Shown here piece after piece: positions 5,588-12,662 of a stretch of 49,225 nucleotides of DNA. Position numbers and translations under genes: made by a program. The DNA comes from a virus, in the IMG/VR virus record IMGVR_UViG_3300005253_000018, positions 1-49,225 of that record; one strand, given 5' to 3'. The notes under the pieces were generated by a model. It was not told the DNA's origin and ran no database searches. It was given only the letters and a program-made list of their open reading frames with translations. Position 1 is the first letter of the stretch. Each line of letters opens with the position of its first letter.

Positions 5588-5797
5588 AAACGTTGGGAGC
5601 ATGATGGTTACGAGATTCTACTCTACAAGGGTAGTAGATTTTTTAAGGCCAGTAAGAATGTTGACCGTGAAGTATTGCGTGATAACTTGGTGATAAGGTT
5701 ATTTGATCAGCATCGTCCAGGTGAGCGATACAATGATGCCCTTAAAAGGTGCGAGGATCATTTCAAGAGAGTCTGGCCCGACAAGGTACTTTATTGA
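5588..5797 (+). pseudogene. Continuation of the same frame after an in-frame TGA, part 2
   Basis: Sixty-nine sense codons in the same frame as the preceding piece, starting KRWEHDGYEILLYKGSRFFK and ending EDHFKRVWPDKVLY before a second TGA (5795-5797). The composition is that of a real protein and there is no in-frame start with a ribosome site, so the piece is probably the C-terminal third of one ancestral gene of about 254 codons that began at 5035. UGA is used as an ordinary stop elsewhere in this genome (for example in ATGA overlaps at 13524 and 19894), so general reassignment is unlikely. Confidence 0.5.
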
Positions 5798-5800
5798 GTC

Positions 5801-5982
5801 GCGTCCGTATAAATAAATAATCTTTCCTCGAACATCTGCTGATCGGGTACGTAGTATAGGTAACAGTAGCATGGTCGGACGCTTGGGATAGCAAGCGTTG
5901 ATCGAACTGTATAAAGGACCGAGCGAATTTGCCAAGCATCCGCATAAGCCGTTGACGAGCACAAGTGCTCGGTCCAGTTTTT
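5801..5982 (+). ncRNA. Structured intergenic RNA candidate with competing hairpins
   Basis: Four pairings are visible. GCGTCCG (5801-5807) pairs with CGGACGC (5876-5882). ACGCTTG (5879-5885) pairs with CAAGCGT (5892-5898), sharing bases with the first. GGACCGAGC (5916-5924) pairs with GCTCGGTCC (5967-5975). CGAGCA (5956-5961) pairs with TGCTCG (5966-5971), sharing bases with the third. The last is followed by T5 and is a terminator. Pairs that exclude each other, ending in a terminator, are the layout of an attenuator or a small regulatory RNA. Confidence 0.45.
5956..5982 (+). terminator. Intrinsic terminator
   Basis: CGAGCA/TGCTCG stem with a CAAG loop (5956-5971) followed after six bases by TTTTT (5978-5982). 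It lies just before the ribosome site of the gene at 6000, so read-through would be needed to express that gene from upstream. Confidence 0.6.
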
Positions 5983-5999
5983 GAAAGTGAGATAACAGA

Positions 6000-6515
6000 A
6001 TGAATAATGGACAACTTCAATACATGAACGGCGAACTCCAATCCCGTATCACCGACCTTGAGCAGCAGCTTGAAGCGGCGGAGAAAGAAACTAACCTGTG
6101 GAAGCTGCGTGTTGATGAAGCTGGTGATTATATCAACGATTACGAGGAGATTCAAGCCGACCTCGCCGCCAAGACAGATGCGTTGGAGAAGATAAAGCCT
6201 TATTTACTAGAATGCCAAAGCTGTTTTATAGCATATGCTAAAGAGGGGACACATCATGGCAGTCGAGATACCACCAAGTTTTGGGAGACTAAAGCAAAAG
6301 CAATAGGGCTTATAATAAAAGCCACCGCAGCCCTCGCCCCCTGTGAGACTTGCGGGGGAAGTGGATTTAAACCTAGAGAAAAGCATTGTTCATATAAATC
6401 AAGGCTATGTCATAAGATACATGATGGAATAACTTGTAAGCCCAACGGTGTGTGGTGTGAATATTACATTCATTCTGAACTTTGCCCCGCCTGCACAGAT
6501 AAGGAGAATCAGTAG
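6000..6515 (+). CDS. Coiled-coil and zinc-finger hypothetical protein, 171 aa
   Basis: ATG after GAAAGTGAGATAACAGA. Residues 5-65 form a heptad-like coiled coil (LQSRITDLEQQLEAAEKE and on). The C-terminal half has cysteine pairs C73-x2-C76 (ECQSC), C114-x2-C117 (CETCGGSG, a DnaJ-like knuckle), and further Cys/His up to CPACTDKENQ, so one or two zinc sites. Long coiled coils with a CxxCxGxG knuckle are frequent in phage hypothetical proteins of unknown function. It follows an intrinsic terminator. Confidence 0.7.
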   Translation: MNNGQLQYMNGELQSRITDLEQQLEAAEKETNLWKLRVDEAGDYINDYEEIQADLAAKTDALEKIKPYLLECQSCFIAYAKEGTHHGSRDTTKFWETKAKAIGLIIKATAALAPCETCGGSGFKPREKHCSYKSRLCHKIHDGITCKPNGVWCEYYIHSELCPACTDKENQ

Positions 6516-6517
6516 CT

Positions 6518-6694
6518 ATGAGATTTTTACCAAATGTATTATCAGTCCACATAAACCTGCTGTGGTTTAAGATCGGCATCGAAACGCTGGTTTATTACCA
6601 TCAGCTAAAGTACCTAACCCATCTGAAGTTTTACGTATCACTCTTCGGTATTGGGTTTTCATATAACATAGGGAGGCGTAAGTTAAATGACTAA
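6518..6694 (+). CDS. Small membrane-associated protein, 58 aa
   Basis: ATG two bases after the preceding TAG, with AAGGAG at 6501-6506 as ribosome site. The product alternates hydrophobic and aromatic residues (LPNVLSVHINLLWFKIGIE, then LKFYVSLFGIGFSYNIGRR), and ends in a basic tail. It resembles small amphipathic membrane-associated phage peptides of the form V-S-L-F-G-I. It overlaps the next gene by 8 bases. Confidence 0.6.
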   Translation: MRFLPNVLSVHINLLWFKIGIETLVYYHQLKYLTHLKFYVSLFGIGFSYNIGRRKLND

Positions 6695-7046
6695 CAAACA
6701 ATCTCCATCCAGGCATCTTAACACAGACAGATTTAACTCCAGGCCATCACAGGTCAGGCATAGAGAAGCTGATCTGCGTCATACTTTAAAGAAACTTCTG
6801 TTGGCCCCGCTGGTAGCATTATATATGCTGTTCCACAGGAATAAGCCCACGCCGAAACTTGTATCCCATCGGCTGGGTAAACAACGAAATCAGCCGTGTC
6901 CGTGTGGTAAGCATAAAACAGTAATAAAGCCCGTAGTTCGCCCAACGTTTGGCTATCTCAAGAGTGAGGTTACTATGGGGCCAGTAAGCGTACCTGTTAA
7001 GTATAAAAAATGCTGCTGGAATAGTGACTATGAGGTAGCTGTGTAA
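6687..7046 (+). CDS. Protein with an interrupted SEC-C zinc motif, 119 aa
   Basis: Residues 65-76 read GKQRNQPCPCGK and, after about 30 inserted residues, VKYKKCC. The normal SEC-C motif is N-x-P-C-P-C-G-S-G-K-K-Y-K-K-C-C without a gap, so here the first and second cysteine pairs appear separated by an insert (PTFGYLKSEVTMGPVSVP). The N-terminal part is basic and hydrophobic at residues 38-48 (LLLAPLVALYM). SEC-C is a zinc-binding tail found on SecA and many unrelated proteins. Function unknown. Confidence 0.65.
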   Translation: MTNKQSPSRHLNTDRFNSRPSQVRHREADLRHTLKKLLLAPLVALYMLFHRNKPTPKLVSHRLGKQRNQPCPCGKHKTVIKPVVRPTFGYLKSEVTMGPVSVPVKYKKCCWNSDYEVAV

Positions 7047-7576
7047 TGAACTGTGGCCTCGATAAATGCCCAGTAGAAAGTGTAACCCTGATTAAGCTAA
7101 CCAAGGGTAAGTACACCATAATAGATACAGCCGACTGCTGGCTGTTCAAGTATAAGTGGAACGTCACAGGAGTAGGAAGGTATCTATATGCAGCCAGGGG
7201 CAACCTGCAAGATAATGGCAAGAGAAGGTTAGAACTTATGCACCGTAAGATCATGGATGCACCCAAGGGTATGGTAGTAGATCATATAAATCACAACACG
7301 CTTGATAATAGACGAGCCAATATGAGAGTGTGCACCAATAGTCAGAACAGTTGCAACAGCTTACCCGTTGAAGGGTCGTCTAAGTATAAGGGTGTGCACT
7401 GGAGTGAGTATCAGGAAAGATGGGTAGCCCAGATAAAGTTAGATTACAAATACCACAACGTGGGAGTTTTCAAAGACGAAATTAAAGCAGCTGAGGCTTA
7501 CGATGAGAAGGCCATTGAATTATTCGGAGAATTTGCGTATCTAAACTTTAGCAGGGAGAAATGTAATGTCAGATAA
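7046..7576 (+). CDS. HNH endonuclease with AP2-like DNA-binding domain (copy 2)
   Basis: A 176-residue homing-type endonuclease with the same layout as the one at 931. HNH residues are H66, D79-H80, N82-H83 and N88-R89-R90; the AP2-like part starts about residue 112 (SKYKGVHWSEYQERWVAQI) and ends EAYDEKAIELFGEFAYLNF. The ATG shares one base with the preceding TAA. The two copies are clearly homologous in protein, but their DNA has diverged, so they are not a recent duplication. Confidence 0.93.
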   Translation: MNCGLDKCPVESVTLIKLTKGKYTIIDTADCWLFKYKWNVTGVGRYLYAARGNLQDNGKRRLELMHRKIMDAPKGMVVDHINHNTLDNRRANMRVCTNSQNSCNSLPVEGSSKYKGVHWSEYQERWVAQIKLDYKYHNVGVFKDEIKAAEAYDEKAIELFGEFAYLNFSREKCNVR

Positions 7577-8018
7577 TAAAGGTGAGAATCCTAAAGAAGC
7601 GTGTGGATTAGCTAAGAATCCGCATTGCTGCGTATCACAGGCTGTGATGGCCGAGGTAGGACTCGGGATGTTCGAGGGTGCACGTAAGTATGGCCGGTAT
7701 AATTACCGAGTAACGAAGATCACAGCATCTATATACTATGATGCTTGCCGTCGTCATTTGGATATGTGGTGGGAAGGTGAGGACATCGACCCTGATAGTG
7801 GTGTGCACCACATCTCAAAGGCTATCGCGTGTCTTACAGTCCTACGTGATGGTCAGATTCAGGGTATGACTTACGATGATCGTCCACCGAAAACTCCACC
7901 CGAGTTTTGGGAGAATATAAAGAAGATCACGGGTGAGATTATAGCACGCCACCCGGAACCGAAGGAACCGTTTACGGAATTGAACAAGAAAGCAGAACAG
8001 GAGGCCAATAAAAAGTGA
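7566..8018 (+). CDS. DUF5664-like dNTP diphosphohydrolase (MazG-like), 150 aa
   Basis: Contains GARKYGRYNYR (38-48), RRHLDMWWEGEDID (62-75) and GVHHISKAIACLTVL (79-93), the conserved blocks of the phage family DUF5664, related to all-alpha MazG-type dATP/dGTP diphosphohydrolases. Such enzymes hydrolyse (d)NTPs to monophosphate and pyrophosphate, trimming or biasing the nucleotide pool. It overlaps the HNH gene by 11 bases and the next gene by 4 (GTGA). The neighbour encodes another nucleotide enzyme, which supports the assignment. No PurZ, the partner in the 2-aminoadenine pathway, is present. Confidence 0.75.
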   Translation: MSDNKGENPKEACGLAKNPHCCVSQAVMAEVGLGMFEGARKYGRYNYRVTKITASIYYDACRRHLDMWWEGEDIDPDSGVHHISKAIACLTVLRDGQIQGMTYDDRPPKTPPEFWENIKKITGEIIARHPEPKEPFTELNKKAEQEANKK

Positions 8019-8452
8019 ATAAAATAACAGCATATATGTCTCATCACATCCGAGGCCCGGAAGGTGACAAGGCCACGATGGAAACTATCGAGGCTAACAA
8101 CAAGGCTGCCCGATTAATGGGAGCTAAGATCAGAGAACTAATACCAGAACTTGACCTGTACGTGCCGGGAGATCAGGACCAAGTAATTATGTATCTGTGT
8201 AAGAAGGGGTATGTAACTACCGAGCAGATACTCGAAGCCGACTGTGTTATCATAAGCCAGTGTAAGTTTATGATAGTTTTTAATAGATATGATAGTATCA
8301 GCGGTGGTATGCAGACCGAAGTGGATCACTGCATGTATAATTGTATCCCGTTTATCTATATCACTGATCTTAACGAGCGTGAGCTTGCAGGTCTTAGAGA
8401 TTTAGTTAAACATTTTCAGGAGATTGCCAATGTCACTATCACATCAGACTAA
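8015..8452 (+). CDS. Nucleoside 2-deoxyribosyltransferase-like protein (DUF4406-type), 145 aa
   Basis: GTG start overlapping the previous TGA (GTGA), with AGGAGG at 8000-8005 as ribosome site. The fold signature is an opening strand YMSHHIRGPEGD, LYVPGDQDQ in the middle, ADCVIISQCKFMIVFN and SGGMQTEVDHC near the end. The arrangement D-x-x-(F/I)-x-N-x-Y and S-G-G-x-x-x-E is that of the nucleoside 2-deoxyribosyltransferase/DUF4406 family, which exchange or hydrolyse bases on deoxynucleosides. With the DUF5664 gene it probably forms a nucleotide-salvage pair. Confidence 0.72.
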   Translation: MNKITAYMSHHIRGPEGDKATMETIEANNKAARLMGAKIRELIPELDLYVPGDQDQVIMYLCKKGYVTTEQILEADCVIISQCKFMIVFNRYDSISGGMQTEVDHCMYNCIPFIYITDLNERELAGLRDLVKHFQEIANVTITSD

Positions 8453-9344
8453 AAATAATATACTACGATCCCTACGGAGTGGGCTCAACCACCAGCAGAC
8501 CTGTGAATTGGTTGGCATTTCCAGGAATACTGTCGTAAAGTTGCTGAAAACTCGTAAGCGTGTAATGTCAATCACTGACATACATGGTGGTCACGTTGCA
8601 GGGCTGACTCCACCCGATTATCAGAAGTATAACATTGGCATGAAGAAGTTTGAGGACCAGCAACACGAGGCATGGGCTTGGTACGATAGAGTGTGCAAGA
8701 TATTGAAGCCCAATGTACTCTTCGTTACTGGTGACATGACAGAAGGCAAAGGTAAACGATCTGGTGGATCAGAGCTTATCACTACTCTGTGGGAAAAGCA
8801 GTGTGACATAGCTTACCAGGTTATAAAAACTACCGGTGCCAAAGAGATCGTGGCTGTCTACGGTACGCCATGTCATACCGGCGATGAGGATGACTATGAG
8901 AACTTCATAATTGGCAGACTCAAATCAGATGGCATTCGATGCAGGATAAGTGGACATGAATTTCCACGTGTGCATCAGATACAGTTCGATCTTAAACATA
9001 AGATCGGGAGTTCGGCGATACCACACGGCAGGGCTACTGCTATAATGAAATCAAAGCTGTGGAATATCATGTGGGCCGAAAGAAATCAACAACCTGATAG
9101 TGACGTGCTGCTTCGTGGTCACGTGCATTATTTCAATTACGTGGGGAACTCACGGTGGCTTGGCATCGTCCAGCCGGCACTTCAAGGCTGGGGTAGCAAG
9201 TATGGAATACGACAATGTGAGGGCATCGTAGACTTTGGACTGATCTGGTTTGACGTGTATGACGGTGACACACTCGATACTTTGCAGTGGCATTATGAGA
9301 TACCACAGCTTGAATCTCACAAGGTTAAGATTGCACAGCTATAA
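8430..9344 (+). CDS. HTH-calcineurin-like metallophosphoesterase, 304 aa
   Basis: ATG at 8430 with CAGGAGA as ribosome site; an upstream TTG (8424) is less likely. Residues 8-42 form a helix-turn-helix (LNHQQTCELVGISRNTVVKL). The rest is a metallophosphoesterase: D50-x-H52 with H55 (DIHGGH), D102 (GDMTEG), H149 (GTPCHTG in place of the usual GNH), H199 and GHVH at 230-233. The family cuts phosphodiester bonds and includes Mre11-like nucleases. The HTH suggests DNA targeting. It overlaps the preceding gene by 23 bases. Confidence 0.82.
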   Translation: MSLSHQTKNNILRSLRSGLNHQQTCELVGISRNTVVKLLKTRKRVMSITDIHGGHVAGLTPPDYQKYNIGMKKFEDQQHEAWAWYDRVCKILKPNVLFVTGDMTEGKGKRSGGSELITTLWEKQCDIAYQVIKTTGAKEIVAVYGTPCHTGDEDDYENFIIGRLKSDGIRCRISGHEFPRVHQIQFDLKHKIGSSAIPHGRATAIMKSKLWNIMWAERNQQPDSDVLLRGHVHYFNYVGNSRWLGIVQPALQGWGSKYGIRQCEGIVDFGLIWFDVYDGDTLDTLQWHYEIPQLESHKVKIAQL

Positions 9345-9496
9345 TGTGCGGCAAAGGTGATGACTACAGAAAAGTAGACAGGAGTAAGTACGATAAAAAT
9401 GCTAATAGAATTTTTGGCGAACAAAAGTTAAACATCTGGCGTAGAGATGATAACGGTAATTTAATAGACGAAGAAGATAAAGGAGAATCGAAGTGA
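9344..9496 (+). CDS. Small charged protein, 50 aa
   Basis: The ATG shares one base with the TAA of the phosphoesterase gene, and the TGA overlaps the GTG start of the next gene. The product is hydrophilic (MCGKGDDYRKVDRSKYDKN, ending GNLIDEEDKGESK) with one Cys and one Trp. Its existence rests on the overlaps at both ends and the open frame. No family recognised. Confidence 0.6.
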   Translation: MCGKGDDYRKVDRSKYDKNANRIFGEQKLNIWRRDDNGNLIDEEDKGESK

Positions 9497-9648
9497 GAAT
9501 CGGCGAGTTAATAGATCATCTTAGCGACTGGGACCAAGAGGCCGAAGTTAAAATAAGCGGCGAAGGTACGGTCATAACATTGGAACCAGGAAGGCGTAAT
9601 CAGGTCGTGCTTACCGGTGAGGAAGAGAGCATGTATAATGCCGAATAG
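9493..9648 (+). CDS. Small hypothetical protein, 51 aa
   Basis: GTG start within GTGA, with AAGGAGAATC upstream as ribosome site. The product reads MRIGELIDHLSDWDQEAEVK then ISGEGTVITLEPG, a helix followed by a two-stranded sheet. Small phage proteins of this layout (helix, D-x-D/E-A-E-V-x-I) are common, and the product at 1581 looks similar. The last 11 bases overlap the next gene. Confidence 0.65.
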   Translation: MRIGELIDHLSDWDQEAEVKISGEGTVITLEPGRRNQVVLTGEEESMYNAE

Positions 9649-10309
9649 AAAAAAATACAATAAACTAAAGCTCGGTAACAAGGATGCCCGTGCAGAATTG
9701 CAACCGATCAGTATCAGGTTGAAAAAAGTGTTCTGGGATGCCCGGAATTTGGTTACTCAGCACGATCACAGGCACGTAGAGAAATTCCGTGATGTGTCTG
9801 AGTGGATACCGGGTACTGACAACGAACACCGGCTTCCGTTCTTGTTTAAGAAAGACGTAAAGCGGAACCACGCTACGCTCGTCAGTAAGAAATTTCCTTG
9901 CTCGATATGTGGTGGTACTGAAGAGTGTGTATACTTTGAGAGAAGCACCAGGGAGCGAACCGTGATTTTATGCTCTGACACACCGGGACCGAGCGATGCA
10001 GAGGTACCAGGGTTTGTTAAGTTTATGAGCATGTATACGCTCTATCAGGGGGGTCCACTTGCCGAAGAGGAAACGTTTGAGTCACTCCCGATTTCCAAGG
10101 ACAGGGACAAGATCAGATGCCTATTTGCTATCCTCAGTTTCCTGATCCAGCAGTGGTGGATTGTGCAGGATAAAGGACCTGACTGCATCGAACGTGTCGT
10201 CACCGAGATACAGCTTGACAGACTCGAACGGATGGTAGCACTGGGTATGAAAAAGTACGAGATTGCCGGGCATATTAAGATCGGTTACTGGTTGAGGGAG
10301 GTTAAGTGA
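9638..10309 (+). CDS. Hypothetical protein with CxxC knuckle, 223 aa
   Basis: ATG 9638 is preferred, as GGAAGAGAG lies at the right distance; a GTG at 9617 opens the same frame. The N-terminus is very basic (PNRKKYNKLKLGNKDARAEL). A zinc-like pair is at FPCSICGGTEEC, and a C-terminal helical part (VTEIQLDRLERMVALGMKKY) resembles an HTH. The gene lies directly upstream of the polymerase in the replication cluster, so a replication accessory is possible, but no family is recognised. Confidence 0.7.
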   Translation: MPNRKKYNKLKLGNKDARAELQPISIRLKKVFWDARNLVTQHDHRHVEKFRDVSEWIPGTDNEHRLPFLFKKDVKRNHATLVSKKFPCSICGGTEECVYFERSTRERTVILCSDTPGPSDAEVPGFVKFMSMYTLYQGGPLAEEETFESLPISKDRDKIRCLFAILSFLIQQWWIVQDKGPDCIERVVTEIQLDRLERMVALGMKKYEIAGHIKIGYWLREVK

Positions 10310-10491
10310 GTAGAGCTAGTAAAAAGAAGGTACACTACAAGCACGCGGGTACTCTACGCATGGGAATATGTGGTAGGATGGTGGACATATTGTTCGTATC
10401 CTCTGTTAAGTCTCAGATTTCCTGTAAGGATTGTCTAAAGGCCCTGAAACGGGGGGTCTATAAAAACCAGAATCGACAGAAAAGTAGATAA
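10306..10491 (+). CDS. Small basic protein, 61 aa
   Basis: GTG start overlapping the previous TGA (GTGA). The product starts MSRASKKKVHYKHAGTLRMG and ends LKRGVYKNQNRQKSR, strongly basic, with two cysteines in QISCKDCLKAL that could bind metal. The ribosome site is GGGAGG inside the upstream gene (10294-10299). It sits one base before the DNA polymerase gene. Function unknown; nucleic-acid binding is plausible from charge alone. Confidence 0.65.
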   Translation: MSRASKKKVHYKHAGTLRMGICGRMVDILFVSSVKSQISCKDCLKALKRGVYKNQNRQKSR

Positions 10492-10492
10492 T

Positions 10493-12526
10493 ATGAACTG
10501 GCAGAACGTACTACATAGAATAGGCTACCCGGGTACAGCATTGGTGCTGGATTTCGAGACATTCTTCGACGTGGGATACACGCTCAAGACTATGCCTGTA
10601 ATAGAGTTTTTATCCGATGAGCGTTTTGAGTTCACAGGTCTGGGTGACTTTACTATGAAGCATCCGTTCGACGACCCGATTAACGCTGGATTCTCACCAC
10701 CTGATAAGATACAGTACAAGCTTGATTACTTCCAGGAAGAGTACGGCGAAGAGTTCGAGGACTGCACCTTAGTGGGTGCAAATTTACCATTCGATGCCAT
10801 GATCCTGGCTATGAAGTTTGGAATATACCCACGATATACCATCGACATCCTCGATCTCGCCAGATACTTCGATCCGAAGCAACTGGTATCAGTAGCCGAG
10901 CAGGCTAAACGTGCTGGCATGGAACCGAAGGGTGACACTAACGCGTTTAAAGGTTTACATTGGGAGGATATGACGTATGAACAAAAAATTGCCATGTTTA
11001 AATACTGTCGGCACGACATCTACCTCGAAGCAGAATTGTTCAAAACTGAGTTGCCAAGACTTACCAATCCCAAGGTTGAGCTATACCTGGCCCACCACAC
11101 TCTGGAGTTGTTTTCTAAACCCAGGCTTGCCTTTGACTTTCCCCTCGCTCGTGAGCTCCATTATGGCATGACCAAAGAAAAAAACATTGTACTTGCCAAG
11201 ACGAGCTATACTCAGAAAGAACTCAGCGGGACCATTAGTTTCGCCCAGATACTTACAGACAACCTACCCGAGGGCGAGGTCCCGCTGAAGTTCGGCAAAC
11301 CTACCAAGAATCTGATACCTATTACTGGTGAGCATAAGATTATAGCATGTGCTGCTGACGATGAGGGTCGTAAGTTTCTAATGGAACATCCTGATGAGAA
11401 TATCAGGAATATAATCGAAGCAAAGATCGGGATAACATCCTGGCCTAAGTGGGCTAAACGTGTCAAGCGTATGGCTATGATGGCTAAAGCTTTCGACGGT
11501 AAGTTTCCCGTGCCGCTTCGATATTGCGGGGCCCATACGAAACGATGGACTGGTACTGGTAAGGTTAATCCGCTGAATCTCGGTGGTGCCGGACGTGCAG
11601 GATCAGGTACGCATCCGTTGTTATCACAGGTTAGACACTTGCTATTGGCACCTGAAGGTTTCGTACTCGGAATTGTTGATGCTGCACAGATCGAGTGTCG
11701 ATTGCTGGCATGGTTTGCTGGTGAAACTCAGTTATTAGAAGGATTCGCCGAGAGTGATAAAGATACAGAGTATGGAACTCCCGACGTATACAGTAAATTA
11801 GCCATGGACCTGTTCGGAGGGATAATCTATAAGGCTGATAAAGATAGGGAAACCCCAGAGGATTACAAGCAGTTAGTAATCAGGCGTGGCTTTGGTAAAG
11901 ACGGCATTCTCGGATGTGGCTACAGTCTCGGTGCTGACACGTTCTTCGATAGGTGTTATTCTAATCCCGTTCTTCGTCCTATGTTCGATGACGGAACCTT
12001 TACACGTGCATTTATAGAACGATTGATTAAGACGTACCGTACCAAGTATACCCAGATTGTAAAACTCTGGGGTGATTTGGAGAGAGCCTACAAATTTGTA
12101 ACGCGGTATAAAAATGAACCAGTAGAATTAAACCGGGGCCTGAAGTTCTTTGCCGAAGGCCACACCACTGTGATCGAGCTACCATCAGGCAGTAGATTAT
12201 ATTATCCTCATGCCAGCGTATCAGGTACCGGAAAGTGGAGTGATGCTGGTTACGAGCATGGTAAAGTTTACGGTGGTATGCTGGCAGAAAATATTATGCA
12301 GAGTGTATCACGTGAACATCTCATCGGTGTGATAATGGAATGCGAGTCACTACTGCATCACGTGGTTCTGCATACTTATGATGAGGTATGTTGTCTAATA
12401 GACGAGGGTAACGAGAAACGTGCTATGAAAAGTATTATTGCTGCAATGTGCAGAGTTCCGAAGTGGGCAGACGGTGATCTCCCACTTGGGTACGACAGTT
12501 TTACGAGTAAATGTTTTAGGAAATAA
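10493..12526 (+). CDS. polA: DNA polymerase, family A, with 3'-5' exonuclease
   Basis: The 677-residue product has a DnaQ-like proofreading exonuclease (D20-x-E22, D101, Y171/D175), no 5'-3' exonuclease, and the family A polymerase core. Motif A is VDAAQIECRLLAW with D396; motif B is RRGFGKDGILGCGYSLG with R465, K469, L473 and Y477; motif C is HTYDEV with D630-E631. L473 lies at the position equal to Phe762 of E. coli Pol I, and motif C has Tyr where HDE is usual. This is the replicative polymerase of the phage, next to its primase-helicase module. Confidence 0.96.
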   Translation: MNWQNVLHRIGYPGTALVLDFETFFDVGYTLKTMPVIEFLSDERFEFTGLGDFTMKHPFDDPINAGFSPPDKIQYKLDYFQEEYGEEFEDCTLVGANLPFDAMILAMKFGIYPRYTIDILDLARYFDPKQLVSVAEQAKRAGMEPKGDTNAFKGLHWEDMTYEQKIAMFKYCRHDIYLEAELFKTELPRLTNPKVELYLAHHTLELFSKPRLAFDFPLARELHYGMTKEKNIVLAKTSYTQKELSGTISFAQILTDNLPEGEVPLKFGKPTKNLIPITGEHKIIACAADDEGRKFLMEHPDENIRNIIEAKIGITSWPKWAKRVKRMAMMAKAFDGKFPVPLRYCGAHTKRWTGTGKVNPLNLGGAGRAGSGTHPLLSQVRHLLLAPEGFVLGIVDAAQIECRLLAWFAGETQLLEGFAESDKDTEYGTPDVYSKLAMDLFGGIIYKADKDRETPEDYKQLVIRRGFGKDGILGCGYSLGADTFFDRCYSNPVLRPMFDDGTFTRAFIERLIKTYRTKYTQIVKLWGDLERAYKFVTRYKNEPVELNRGLKFFAEGHTTVIELPSGSRLYYPHASVSGTGKWSDAGYEHGKVYGGMLAENIMQSVSREHLIGVIMECESLLHHVVLHTYDEVCCLIDEGNEKRAMKSIIAAMCRVPKWADGDLPLGYDSFTSKCFRK

Positions 12527-12543
12527 TTTTAAGGAGACCACGT

Positions 12544-12642
12544 ATGCCAATAGAGATAGGCAATAATTTAGCATTCACCATCTGTATGATAGTCGTAGCT
12601 TTAGCAGCAATATCGTTTTTCTGGGGTGGTGGCAAACCATAA
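12544..12642 (+). CDS. Tiny membrane peptide, 32 aa
   Basis: A strong ribosome site (AAGGAG at 12531-12536) precedes ATG by 7 bases. The product has a 16-residue hydrophobic helix (FTICMIVVALAAISFF) followed by WGGGKP. A single-pass membrane peptide is likely; its role is unknown. It fills the space between polymerase and the VRR-NUC gene. Confidence 0.6.
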   Translation: MPIEIGNNLAFTICMIVVALAAISFFWGGGKP

Positions 12643-12662
12643 CTAAACGTAAGACTAAAGCA

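Noticed and set aside
4854-5797. Reassignment of UGA to Trp across the genome
   Set aside because: UGA is a normal stop in overlaps such as ATGA at 13524 and 19894 and GTGA at 8015 and 10306. Read-through there gives no protein-like extension.
5879-5898. tRNA-like arm in the 5801-5982 region
   Set aside because: The stem is 7 bp with a GGATAG loop. There is no anticodon-loop T33, no T-arm of the GTTCRANYC type and no acceptor stem. No tRNA was found elsewhere by eye either.
7566-12526. Complete 2-aminoadenine (Z-DNA) pathway
   Set aside because: The hydrolase and polymerase types fit, but no PurZ (adenylosuccinate synthetase-like) gene is present in any part of the window.
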